Shown here: one piece after another, positions 1 through 6,724 of the stretch | How the letters are laid out: each line of letters opens with the position of its first letter | How positions within the stretch are numbered: the stretch's first letter is position 1 | NCBI RefSeq assembly: GCF_000955955.1 | Contig: NZ_JYJG01000459.1 | Location: 1-6,962 of the forward strand | From: Lentzea aerocolonigenes | Lineage (GTDB): Bacteria > Actinomycetota > Actinomycetes > Mycobacteriales > Pseudonocardiaceae | Direction: 5' to 3' | Length of the DNA stretch: 6,962 bases | Position numbers and translations under genes: made by a program | Notes under the pieces: generated by a model | What the model saw: only the letters and a program-made list of their open reading frames with translations | The model's database searches: none | What the model was told of the DNA's origin: nothing

Positions 1-2
1 TA

Positions 3-116
3 GACACTCACATGATCAACGAGCGCCGTGCCCGCCTTGCATTCAGGACAAACGACTTTGCCGGGGCCGTGCCCGGCCAGGGGGACCCCTTCTTCGATTA
101 TCTCAGGCAGGTCTGA
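3..116 (+). CDS. possible 3' end of an unidentified rightward gene (partial)
   Basis: This frame is open from the window edge to a TGA at 114-116. It ends in ...GDPFFDYLRQV and has about 79% G or C at third codon positions, which suits an actinomycete gene. An in-frame ATG lies at 12, but the sequence before it is too short to show a ribosome binding site, so the fragment could equally be the tail of a longer gene. It would converge on the regulator gene with 13 bases between the two stops. I do not recognise the peptide. A competing minus-strand frame over the same bases contains a CPEC zinc-ribbon-like motif but has no ATG or GTG start after its last upstream stop. Only about 38 codons are visible, so the call is weak. 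Confidence 0.25.
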   Translation, partial: DTHMINERRARLAFRTNDFAGAVPGQGDPFFDYLRQV

Positions 117-129
117 CAGTTTTCGCGGA

Positions 130-2871
130 TCAGGCCGTGCTCGGCAGGTACGAGTGCAGGTCCGCGGGCAGGTCCTTGCGGTATTTCACGTTCAGCTTCC
201 GATACACCCGAGTCAGGTGCTGCTCGATCGTCGAAGGCGTGATGTACAGCTTCGACGCGATCTCCCGGTTCGTGTACCCCACCGCCGCCAACGCGGCCAC
301 CCGCCGCTCGGCATCGGTCAACGTGGCGATCGGATCAACCGGCTTCTCCTCAGCCGGAGCATCCTCGTCGGGCTTCCCCCGAGAAGGCAACAACTCCTCG
401 CACAACTCAGCCGCGTCACACACGTTCGCCACGTGCCAAGCCCGCCGGGCCACCGTCCAAGCCCGCCGATGCTCCCGCAGGGCCTGATGCGCCTTGGACA
501 AGTCGGCGAGAGCGCGAGCGAGCTCGTACTGGTCCCCGTACTCCTCCAGCACCACCACCGCGTCCTGCAACAGCTGCGGCCGGTTGTGCGGCTGATTCGT
601 AGCGGCCAGCAACCGCAACGCCACCCCACGAGTCCGCGAACCCTCAGGCCCCAACCGGGCCAGCTGCTCGTTGATCAGCCGCTTCGCCTCGTCCCGGTTC
701 GCCCCGTGCAGCAGCCACGCCTCCGCGGCCGACGTCCGCCACGGCACCACCCCGGGCTGATCCACACCCCAGGACGTCATCAGCTCACCGCACGACAAGA
801 AGTCCGCCAACGCCGCGTAGTGCCGCGAAGTCGCCAAGTAGTGGTGGCCGCGCGCATACAGGTAGTGCAACCCGTACCGCGACTGGAACATCGCCTCAGG
901 CACCGGCTGCTCCAGGAAGGAAGCCGCGTCCTCGTGCCGCCCCATCTTCGTGGCGGCGTTGATCAGGATCCCCAGCGGCATCCCCAGCGCCACCCCCCAC
1001 CCACCGGCAGGCATGAAGTCCAGTGCGTTCTGCGCATGTTCGAAGGCAGTGCTCAAATCGCCGCGACGCAACGACACCTCGGCCCGCACGCACGAGAAGA
1101 ACGCCCGCGCCACCCCGAGGTTCTTGACCCGCGCCTCCTCCAGCAGCCGGTCGCACCACTGCGCGGCGACGTCGAGCCGATCCGCGTACACCAAGGCCTG
1201 CAACGCCAGCATCGCCGACTCCGGCCCCCACGACCCGCTGTCCGACGGCCGGGCCGCCTGCAGCACGTGCTCGGCATCGGTGGCCGAAGCGTCGCTGGCC
1301 CCGTACGTCAGCACGTTCGCCAAGGCGGTGACCGCCTTCAGCATCGGCCCGGACGTCAGGCTCACGGTGCGCGTCTTCACGGGTTCGGACGACGGACGCC
1401 GCGCGAGAGTCGGATGCGAGCAGGCCAGCCACAGCTCCATCGCCCGCAACCCGCTGCCGGACGCGGCAGAACGCCTGACCCGTTCCAGAGCCTCGGTGGC
1501 CTCGTCGACCTGGCAGTTCCACAACATGGGCTGCACCAAGGAGTTCACATCGCGGTCCGACAGTTGCCCGGCCCGCATCGCCGGCACCACCGTCCCCAAC
1601 CGGCGACCGGCCGCGGACGGGTTCACCCGCCACTCCACCCGCACCAGCTTCGCCGCGATCGCCGCCCGCCCGTGCACCTCGACACAGGCCCGGTGCGCCA
1701 GCTCCAGATACCGCAACGCCGTGTCGATCTGCTCGTCCCGCAGCGCGTGCTCGGCGGCCTCCTCGAACACCGGCACCATCCACGGGTTCTCGGAGTGGTC
1801 CGCCATCACCAAATACGGCGCCACCTCAGTGGCAGGCGCGCCCTCGTCGTGCAGCAGCAGAGCCGCCCCGAGATACATCTCCTTGCGGTCCTGGGCGGAC
1901 AGGTCGTCCAGCACGGCACCACGAGCGGCCGGGTCGCGGAACCAGCCATCAGACAGCAGCCCGGCCTCGTTCATCACGTCCAGCGCGGAATCCACCGTCT
2001 CGACATCGACGCGGGCCAAGCGCCCCAACGACTCCCGTGTGGCGCCATCACCCGTCACGGCCAAAGCCCTCGCCACCGGCAAGACGTGATGATCAGAGCG
2101 ATGCAGACAGCTCACCAGAGCACGCCGATAGCTCGGCCCGATCACCAGACCACCGTCGTCGCGCGGCTTGCACAACCGCTGGTCATCGAGCAACGACCGC
2201 ACCAGCAACGGATTTCCACCGGACAGCGACATCGCTTCCGAAGCGTGCATCGCGGTCTCGAACAGGTCCTCGACAGAACCCAGCGGGGCGAGCGAGACAT
2301 CCCGGCAGTGCGGATGCCGCAACAGTTCCGTGTGCAACGCGGTGTGAGCAGCACGCGGCGACGCGGTCTCGCTCAGCATCAGCAACACCTTGACCTGGCC
2401 GAGCCGCCGGATCAGGTAGAGCAGCCAGTGCAACGAGGACGAGTCCGCGTGCTGCACGTCGTCGATGCCGATCACCAGTGGTGTCTCGGCGGTCAGGTCC
2501 ATCAACGCGATGCACAACGCGTGCAGCTGCCGCGCGGACGGCCCGTCGGCGGAACGAGCGGCGGCGTCCAGCAGCTCACCGACCTCGGCCGGTGCGTCCA
2601 GCGGATGGAAGATCTGGCCCACCACACCGAAAGGCAGGTCGCGCTCGAACGCCGAACAGGTCGCCTTCACGAAGCTGACGCCGCAGGCCTCACCGAACGC
2701 GTGCAGCAGCTCGGTCTTCCCGCTCGCCACCGGACCGGTGAGCAGAGCGACCCTTCCGGATCCTGACAGGGAGTCCGTCAGCAATGTCTCCAAGGCGGCC
2801 CACTGGTCGTCGCGCTCGATGAGTCCCGCGAGCCGTGCCTTGGTCATGCTGCTGTCGGACGTCCTGGTCAT
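130..2871 (-). CDS. LAL-family LuxR transcriptional regulator, polyene-cluster type
   Basis: This gene encodes a 913-residue cytoplasmic regulator of the LAL class (large ATP-binding regulators of the LuxR family; MalT is the archetype). The N-terminal AAA/NACHT-like ATPase has a Walker A motif GPVASGKT at residues 46-53 and a Walker B motif LVIGIDD at about 132-138. A long, mostly helical middle of about 550 residues follows, with TPR-like Ala/Leu-rich stretches. The C-terminus (about 852-905) is a LuxR/GerE helix-turn-helix, with TNREIASKLYI followed by the recognition segment TPSTIEQHLTRVYRKL. The ATG at 2871-2869 is preferred because GAGAGG lies 9 bases before it; the next in-frame Met (residue 9) lacks such a site. 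Length and domain order match NysRI-III, AmphRI-III and FscRII-IV, which activate polyene genes. It is divergent from the glycosyltransferase operon, which suggests pathway-specific control. I saw no TTA codon, so direct bldA dependence is not indicated. The family call is firm; the exact orthologue is not resolved. Confidence 0.93.
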   Translation of the reverse strand: MTRTSDSSMTKARLAGLIERDDQWAALETLLTDSLSGSGRVALLTGPVASGKTELLHAFGEACGVSFVKATCSAFERDLPFGVVGQIFHPLDAPAEVGELLDAAARSADGPSARQLHALCIALMDLTAETPLVIGIDDVQHADSSSLHWLLYLIRRLGQVKVLLMLSETASPRAAHTALHTELLRHPHCRDVSLAPLGSVEDLFETAMHASEAMSLSGGNPLLVRSLLDDQRLCKPRDDGGLVIGPSYRRALVSCLHRSDHHVLPVARALAVTGDGATRESLGRLARVDVETVDSALDVMNEAGLLSDGWFRDPAARGAVLDDLSAQDRKEMYLGAALLLHDEGAPATEVAPYLVMADHSENPWMVPVFEEAAEHALRDEQIDTALRYLELAHRACVEVHGRAAIAAKLVRVEWRVNPSAAGRRLGTVVPAMRAGQLSDRDVNSLVQPMLWNCQVDEATEALERVRRSAASGSGLRAMELWLACSHPTLARRPSSEPVKTRTVSLTSGPMLKAVTALANVLTYGASDASATDAEHVLQAARPSDSGSWGPESAMLALQALVYADRLDVAAQWCDRLLEEARVKNLGVARAFFSCVRAEVSLRRGDLSTAFEHAQNALDFMPAGGWGVALGMPLGILINAATKMGRHEDAASFLEQPVPEAMFQSRYGLHYLYARGHHYLATSRHYAALADFLSCGELMTSWGVDQPGVVPWRTSAAEAWLLHGANRDEAKRLINEQLARLGPEGSRTRGVALRLLAATNQPHNRPQLLQDAVVVLEEYGDQYELARALADLSKAHQALREHRRAWTVARRAWHVANVCDAAELCEELLPSRGKPDEDAPAEEKPVDPIATLTDAERRVAALAAVGYTNREIASKLYITPSTIEQHLTRVYRKLNVKYRKDLPADLHSYLPSTA

Positions 2872-2952
2872 GATGATGTACCTCTCGCCACGACGAGTCG
2901 GCGTCGAGCGTCCCAGGCGGACACATCCTCATGATATCGATACGCGCCGGTT

Positions 2953-3006
2953 CTAGGTGTTCTCCTCGACCTGGGGTGCGTTCCAACACTAGGGCTTCTT
3001 CTCGAG
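2953..3006 (+). repeat. 18-base-period direct repeat series, candidate operators
   Basis: Three CTRGG starts stand exactly 18 bases apart, at 2953, 2971 and 2989. The first unit, CTAGGTGTTCTCCTCGAC, and the third, CTAGGGCTTCTTCTCGAG, agree at 14 of 18 positions. The middle unit, CTGGGGTGCGTTCCAACA, shares little beyond its opening. By my count units one and three each match 11 of 16 positions of the PAS-LuxR (PimM-type) polyene operator as I recall it, CTVGGGAWWTCCCBAG; the middle unit matches 9. They may be degenerate sites for a PAS-LuxR or LAL activator. The repeats are directly visible; binding is inference. Confidence 0.5.
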
Positions 3007-3023
3007 AAGACTGTCACCCCAGG
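2970..3023. repeat. perfect 9-base inverted repeat with 36-base spacer
   Basis: CCTGGGGTG at 2970-2978 is the exact reverse complement of CACCCCAGG at 3015-3023. The match does not extend in either direction. The 36-base spacer contains the CTAGGG repeat unit and the palindrome at 2997-3010. The long spacer makes a transcription terminator unlikely; two half-sites bound by a looped or multimeric regulator is one possibility. Chance cannot be excluded in GC-rich DNA. Confidence 0.4.
2997..3010. promoter_or_regulatory. 14-base perfect palindrome, candidate operator
   Basis: TCTTCTCGAGAAGA reads identically on both strands, with no mismatch and no spacer. It lies 73 bases before the glycosyltransferase start and overlaps the third 18-base repeat unit. 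A contiguous palindrome of this kind suits a dimeric DNA-binding protein better than an RNA hairpin. No regulator can be assigned to it from sequence alone. Confidence 0.4.
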
Positions 3024-3054
3024 ACACACCCGCAGGACGTCGGGCAGGCTCGCG

Positions 3055-3078
3055 TTCACCAGGCGCCAGAAGGGTGAA
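3055..3078 (+). promoter_or_regulatory. possible leader hairpin overlapping the glycosyltransferase ribosome binding site
   Basis: TTCACC at 3055-3060 can pair perfectly with GGTGAA at 3073-3078, leaving a 12-base loop. The Shine-Dalgarno sequence AGAAGGG (3068-3074) is split between the loop and the 3' arm, so folding would partly hide it just before the ATG at 3083. The stem is only 6 base pairs, so any effect is speculative. Confidence 0.25.
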
Positions 3079-3082
3079 GTCC

Positions 3083-4456
3083 ATGAGCCAGCGGCCGATC
3101 CTGTTCGTCAGTCTGCCCGAGAGCGGCCTGCTGAACCCGATGCTCGTGCTAGCGGAGGAGCTCTCGCGCCGCGGCGTGGAGAACCTGTGGTTCGCCACCG
3201 ACGACAAGGGCCGCGAGGAAGTCGAGGCAGCGGCGGTCGGCTCGCCGATCCGGTTCCGCTCGCTCGGTGACGTGATCCCCGAGATGTCGTCGGTGACGTG
3301 GCCGGACGACATCTACGCGAAGGTGACGCAGCGGTCGAGGTTCAAGGCCCGCAAAGCCGTCATCGAGCAGACGCACCGGCCCGCGCTGCGGGTTCCCAAG
3401 TACCGCGCGCTCGCCGGGCTCGTCGACGAGATCCAGCCGGCGCTGATGGTCGTCGAGTCGATGTGCATGTTCGGCTACGAGGTCGCGATCACCAAGGGAA
3501 TTCCGTACGTGATCAGCAACCCGTTCGTGCCGTCGAACCTCGTCACGTCCGCGGTGCCGATCGGCCCGTCCTACACCCCGAGCGGCTTCCCGCGCCCGCA
3601 CACCGGCCTGCCCGCGGACATGTCGTTCACCCAGCGCTGGGCCAACCGGCTCTTCGGGTGGCGCACGCTCGCGATGGCGTTCTCCGAGCAGAACAAGGAA
3701 CGCAACGCCGAGAACGCGAAGGTCGTCGCGGAGCTCGGCATCTCCCCCGAGGCACGCGGCCAGTTCGCGCGGGTCGAGAAGTCCGAGCTGGTGCTGTGCT
3801 ACTCGATCCCGGAGATGGACTACCCGTTCGACATCCCGGAGAAGATCCGCACGGTCGGCGCGCTGGTGCCGCCGCTCCCCCAGGCCGATCCCGGCGAGCT
3901 GGGCGCGTGGCTGGACGCGCAGAAGTCCGTGGTGTACATGGGTTTCGGTACGATCACCCGGCTGACCCGCCCCCAGGTCGAGGCGTTCGTGCAGGTCGCC
4001 TACACGTTGGAGGGCAAGCACTCCATCCTGTGGAAGCTGCCGCGCGACCAGCAGAAGTTCCTGCCGTCCAATCTGCCGTCCAACCTGCGCATCGAGACGT
4101 GGGTGCCATCGCAACTGGATGTGCTGGCGCACCCGAACGTCAAGCTGTTCTTCACGCACGCGGGCGGAAACGCCTACACCGAAAGCATTTACTTCGGCAA
4201 GCCGATGGTGTCGCGGCCACTGTGGGTGGACTGTTACGACCAGGCCGTGCGGGCGGAGAGCTTCAAAGTCGGGCTGACGCTGGACAAACCGCACACCGTC
4301 GACCCGCGCGACGTCGTGGACAAGCTCACCCGCGTTCTGGACAACCCGGAGTTCCGCGAGAACGCCGAACGTCTCGCCGCGCTCCAGCACGCCGCCGGTG
4401 GCCGCAAGACCGCCGCCGACCTCGTCCTTTCCCTTCCCGCGCTGGCCCAGAAGTAG
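3083..4456 (+). CDS. nysDI: mycosaminyl glycosyltransferase, NysDI/AmphDI-like (GT-B, GT1 family)
   Basis: This 457-residue cytoplasmic GT-B enzyme is inferred to transfer mycosamine from its GDP-activated form to the polyene macrolactone. The opening MSQRPILFVSLPESGLLNPM matches, from memory, the N-terminus of polyene mycosaminyltransferases (AmphDI, NysDI, FscMI, PimK) and is the first strand and loop of the acceptor domain. The C-terminal nucleotide-sugar domain carries the GT1 signature: THAGGN at 358-363, then GKPMVSRPLWVD...DQ with Asp386-Gln387, which contacts the donor sugar in this family. The ATG at 3083 is chosen because AGAAGGG lies 8 bases before it and the product then starts like its homologues. 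An upstream in-frame GTG at 3074 overlaps that site and is less likely. The gene heads the operon, with the aminotransferase 20 bases downstream. The family is certain; the sugar specificity rests on resemblance and the neighbouring genes. Confidence 0.9.
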   Translation: MSQRPILFVSLPESGLLNPMLVLAEELSRRGVENLWFATDDKGREEVEAAAVGSPIRFRSLGDVIPEMSSVTWPDDIYAKVTQRSRFKARKAVIEQTHRPALRVPKYRALAGLVDEIQPALMVVESMCMFGYEVAITKGIPYVISNPFVPSNLVTSAVPIGPSYTPSGFPRPHTGLPADMSFTQRWANRLFGWRTLAMAFSEQNKERNAENAKVVAELGISPEARGQFARVEKSELVLCYSIPEMDYPFDIPEKIRTVGALVPPLPQADPGELGAWLDAQKSVVYMGFGTITRLTRPQVEAFVQVAYTLEGKHSILWKLPRDQQKFLPSNLPSNLRIETWVPSQLDVLAHPNVKLFFTHAGGNAYTESIYFGKPMVSRPLWVDCYDQAVRAESFKVGLTLDKPHTVDPRDVVDKLTRVLDNPEFRENAERLAALQHAAGGRKTAADLVLSLPALAQK

Positions 4457-4476
4457 AAACACGGAGTGAGTTGACG

Positions 4477-5532
4477 ATGAGCTACCGCTACCCCGTGTCG
4501 ATGCCTTCCCTGCGCGGCAACGAGCTCGAGTACACGACGAAGGCCGTGACGGACGGCTGGATCTCCTCGCAGGGCCCGTACGTGCCGCGGTTCGAGGAGG
4601 CTTTCGCCGCCTACAACGGTGTTCAGCACGGCGTCGCCTGCTCGTCCGGCACGACAGCGCTGACGCTCGCGTTGCGCGCGCTGGGAGTCGGGCCGGGCGA
4701 CGAGGTGATCGTGCCCGAGTTCACCATGATCGCGTCGGCGTGGGCCGTCACCTACACCGGTGCGACGCCCGTGTTCGTCGACTGCGCGGACGATCTCAAC
4801 ATCGACGTCGCGAAGATCGAGGAGAAGATCACCCCGCGCACCAAGGTGATCATGCCGGTGCACGTCTACGGCCGGCAGTGCGACATGGAGCCGATCCTCG
4901 AACTGGCCTACGAGTACAACCTCAGAGTCGTCGAGGACTCCGCGGAAGCCCACGGTGTCAAGCCGACCGGGGACATCGCGGCGTTCTCACTGTTCGCCAA
5001 CAAGATCATCACCAGCGGCGAGGGCGGCATCTGCGTCACGAACGACCCGCACCTGGCGAGGCAGATGGCCCATCTGAGAGGCATGGCGTTCACCCGCGAC
5101 CACAGCTTCCTGCACAAGAAGCTCGCCTACAACTTCCGCATGACGAACCTGCAGGCGGCGGTCGCGCTCGCGCAGACCGAACGCCTCGACGAGATCATCG
5201 CAACACGCTCTCGGATCGAGAAGCGGTACGACGAAGGCCTTCGGGGCATCGACGGAATCACGCTCATGCCGCCGCGTGACGTGTTGTGGATGTACGACCT
5301 GCGTGCTGAACGCCGTGAGGAGCTCATGAGGTTCCTCGCGGAGAAGGGGATCGAGACCCGCCTCTTCTTCAAGCCGATGAGCAGGCAGCCCGGCTATCTC
5401 GACCCGGTGTGGCCGGCGCTGAACGCGAACCGGTTCGCCGAGGACGGGCTCTACCTCCCCACCCATGCCGAGCTGACCGAGGACGACCAGGACTACATCG
5501 TGGGGCAAGTCCGCCAGTTCTACGAGGTATGA
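4477..5532 (+). CDS. nysDII: GDP-4-keto/3-keto-6-deoxyhexose aminotransferase for mycosamine, NysDII/AmphDII-like
   Basis: This gene encodes a 351-residue PLP enzyme of the DegT/DnrJ/EryC1/StrS sugar aminotransferase family, close to GDP-perosamine synthases. Visible signatures are SSGTTAL (57-63), which binds the PLP phosphate; EDSAEAHG (153-160), where Asp154 should contact the pyridine nitrogen; and SLFANKIITSGEGG (171-184), where Lys176 is the Schiff-base lysine. All catalytic residues are present and the length is usual for the family. In polyene clusters this enzyme (NysDII, AmphDII, FscMII, PimC) makes GDP-mycosamine by C-3 amination; a perosamine (C-4) synthase is the main alternative. 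The ATG at 4477 has GGAG 10 bases upstream and gives the expected MSYRYPVSMPSL start. The frame is open back to about 3298, but that part is an out-of-frame reading of the glycosyltransferase gene. The stop lies one base before the P450 start, so translation is probably coupled. Confidence 0.92.
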   Translation: MSYRYPVSMPSLRGNELEYTTKAVTDGWISSQGPYVPRFEEAFAAYNGVQHGVACSSGTTALTLALRALGVGPGDEVIVPEFTMIASAWAVTYTGATPVFVDCADDLNIDVAKIEEKITPRTKVIMPVHVYGRQCDMEPILELAYEYNLRVVEDSAEAHGVKPTGDIAAFSLFANKIITSGEGGICVTNDPHLARQMAHLRGMAFTRDHSFLHKKLAYNFRMTNLQAAVALAQTERLDEIIATRSRIEKRYDEGLRGIDGITLMPPRDVLWMYDLRAERREELMRFLAEKGIETRLFFKPMSRQPGYLDPVWPALNANRFAEDGLYLPTHAELTEDDQDYIVGQVRQFYEV

Positions 5533-5533
5533 C

Positions 5534-6709
5534 ATGACCAGTGCCGACGCCGACCTAGTCCCGTTCATGATGCGCCGCCCCGGCGCACCGTTCCCTCCCC
5601 CCGAGTACGAGGATTTCCGCACCAGGCCCGGCCTGGTGAAGGCCGCGCTGCCGTCCGGTGAGACCGTCTGGCTGGTCACGAGGCACGAGGAGGTGCGTGC
5701 GGTGCTCACCGACCCGCGCATCAGCTCGAACCCGGACCACGAAGGCTTTCCGCGTCCGTCGCGCACCGTGGGCGCGCCGTCCGCGGACGACGTGCCCGGC
5801 TGGTTCGTGTCGCTGGACCCGCCCGACCACAACAGGTTCCGCAAGGCGCTGATCCCCGAGTTCACGGTGCGCCGCATCCGGTCACTGCGCCCGGCGGTCG
5901 AGGAGATCGTCGACCGTGCAATCGACCAGATGCTGGCGAAAGGCAACACCGCGGAGCTCGTCGAGGACTTTTCTCTGACAGTGCCGTCGCTCGTGATCTC
6001 CTCCCTGCTGGGAGTGCCCAAAGTGGACCGCGACTTCTTCGAGGAGAAGACGAAGGTCCTCGTGACGCTGACGTCGACCGACGAGGAACGGGACAAGGCG
6101 TCCGAACACCTGCTCCGCTACATCAACAGGCTGATCACGATCAAGTCCAAGCGCCCTGGCGACGATCTGATCAGCAGGCTTCTCCAGGGCGGTCTGCTGA
6201 CGCCCCAAGAGCTTTCCGGCGTCTCGATGCTGCTGCTCATCGCGGGCCACGAGACGACGGCGAACAACATCTCGCTCGGTGTCGTCACGTTGCTGCAGCA
6301 GAAGCAGTGGATCGACGACGACCGCATGATCGAGGAACTGCTGCGCTACCACTCGGTCGCCGACCTGGTGGCGTTGCGCGTGGCGATCGAGGACGTGGAG
6401 ATCGGCGGGCAGCTCGTCCGCGCGGGTGAGGGGATCGTGCCGCTCGTGGCCGGCGCGAACCACGACCCGGAGATGTTCGAACGGCCGCACGAGTTCGACC
6501 CCGCCCGGCCGGCAACCGGGCACGTGGCGTTCGGGTACGGCGTGCACCAGTGTCTCGGCCAGAACCTGGTGCGGCTGGAGATGGACGTCGCCTATCGCGG
6601 CCTGTTCGAGCGGATCCCGGCCTTGGAGGTCGCGGTCCCGCTGGAGGAACTGCGGTTCAAGTACGACGGAGTCCTCTTCGGACTCCACGCGCTACCTGTG
6701 CGCTGGTAA
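5534..6709 (+). CDS. nysN: cytochrome P450, NysN/AmphN-like polyene methyl oxidase (CYP105 type)
   Basis: This soluble bacterial class I P450 of 391 residues is complete. The oxygen-binding I-helix motif AGHETT lies at 237-242 and the K-helix ExxR motif at Glu268-Arg271. The haem loop FGYGVHQCLG lies at 333-342, with Cys340 as the iron ligand. The N-terminal stretch LVPFMMRRPGAPFPPPEY and the C-terminal FKYDGVLFGLHALPVRW match, from memory, the NysN/AmphN/FscP/PimG group. Those enzymes oxidise the exocyclic methyl branch of the polyene ring (C-16 in amphotericin numbering) in several steps to a carboxyl group. The ATG at 5534 has GAGG six bases before it, inside the last codons of the aminotransferase gene, from which it is separated by one base. 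The adjacent ferredoxin is its likely electron donor. Hydroxylation at another position cannot be excluded, but gene order and similarity favour the methyl oxidase. Confidence 0.92.
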   Translation: MTSADADLVPFMMRRPGAPFPPPEYEDFRTRPGLVKAALPSGETVWLVTRHEEVRAVLTDPRISSNPDHEGFPRPSRTVGAPSADDVPGWFVSLDPPDHNRFRKALIPEFTVRRIRSLRPAVEEIVDRAIDQMLAKGNTAELVEDFSLTVPSLVISSLLGVPKVDRDFFEEKTKVLVTLTSTDEERDKASEHLLRYINRLITIKSKRPGDDLISRLLQGGLLTPQELSGVSMLLLIAGHETTANNISLGVVTLLQQKQWIDDDRMIEELLRYHSVADLVALRVAIEDVEIGGQLVRAGEGIVPLVAGANHDPEMFERPHEFDPARPATGHVAFGYGVHQCLGQNLVRLEMDVAYRGLFERIPALEVAVPLEELRFKYDGVLFGLHALPVRW

Positions 6710-6711
6710 CT

Positions 6712-6717
6712 GGAAGG
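6712..6717 (+). promoter_or_regulatory. ribosome binding site deciding the ferredoxin start
   Basis: GGAAGG lies in the 15-base gap after the P450 stop. It stands 7 bases before the ATG at 6725 but only 4 before the adjacent in-frame GTG at 6722, so the ATG is the better start. Confidence 0.65.
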
Positions 6718-6724
6718 ATTCGTG

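Larger units (their letters stand above)
2872..3082. promoter_or_regulatory. divergent intergenic control region
   Basis: These 211 bases separate the leftward regulator from the rightward tailoring operon, so promoters for both should lie here. I see no convincing gene. An AT-rich patch around 2931-2942 contains the palindrome TATCGATA (2935-2942) and, read on the minus strand, TATCAT. That could be a -10 element for the regulator, although no good -35 stands 17 bases before it. For the operon, CTCGAC (2965-2970) and TAGGGC (2990-2995) resemble actinomycete -35 and -10 boxes, but with a long 19-base spacer. Repeats and dyads crowd into 2953-3023 and are listed separately. The promoter positions are guesses; the region's role is inferred from gene orientation. 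Confidence 0.7.

Noticed and set aside
117..129. A terminator between the left-edge frame and the regulator gene.
   Set aside because: I found no GC-rich hairpin or T-run in this short gap.
28..2766. A 912-codon plus-strand open frame opposite the regulator gene, almost the same length as it.
   Set aside because: The translation is full of Arg, Pro, His and Gln with no recognisable domain. It is the usual long antisense frame opposite a GC-rich gene; the minus-strand frame has clear Walker and helix-turn-helix motifs.
3074..3082. GTG start for the glycosyltransferase, adding three residues.
   Set aside because: The GTG overlaps the only good Shine-Dalgarno sequence. The ATG at 3083 is correctly spaced and matches the family N-terminus.
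3149..4462. A 437-codon minus-strand frame opposite the glycosyltransferase.
   Set aside because: It has biased composition without motifs, and the opposite frame has a full GT-B signature.
3298..4476. An apparent N-terminal extension of the aminotransferase, giving a 744-codon frame.
   Set aside because: The extra part is a low-complexity Arg/Ala/Gly shadow of the glycosyltransferase in another frame. The conserved aminotransferase start and a ribosome binding site lie at 4477.
4987..6096. A 369-codon minus-strand frame spanning the aminotransferase and P450 genes.
   Set aside because: It crosses the boundary of two well-supported plus-strand genes and its Ser/Arg-rich product shows no domain.
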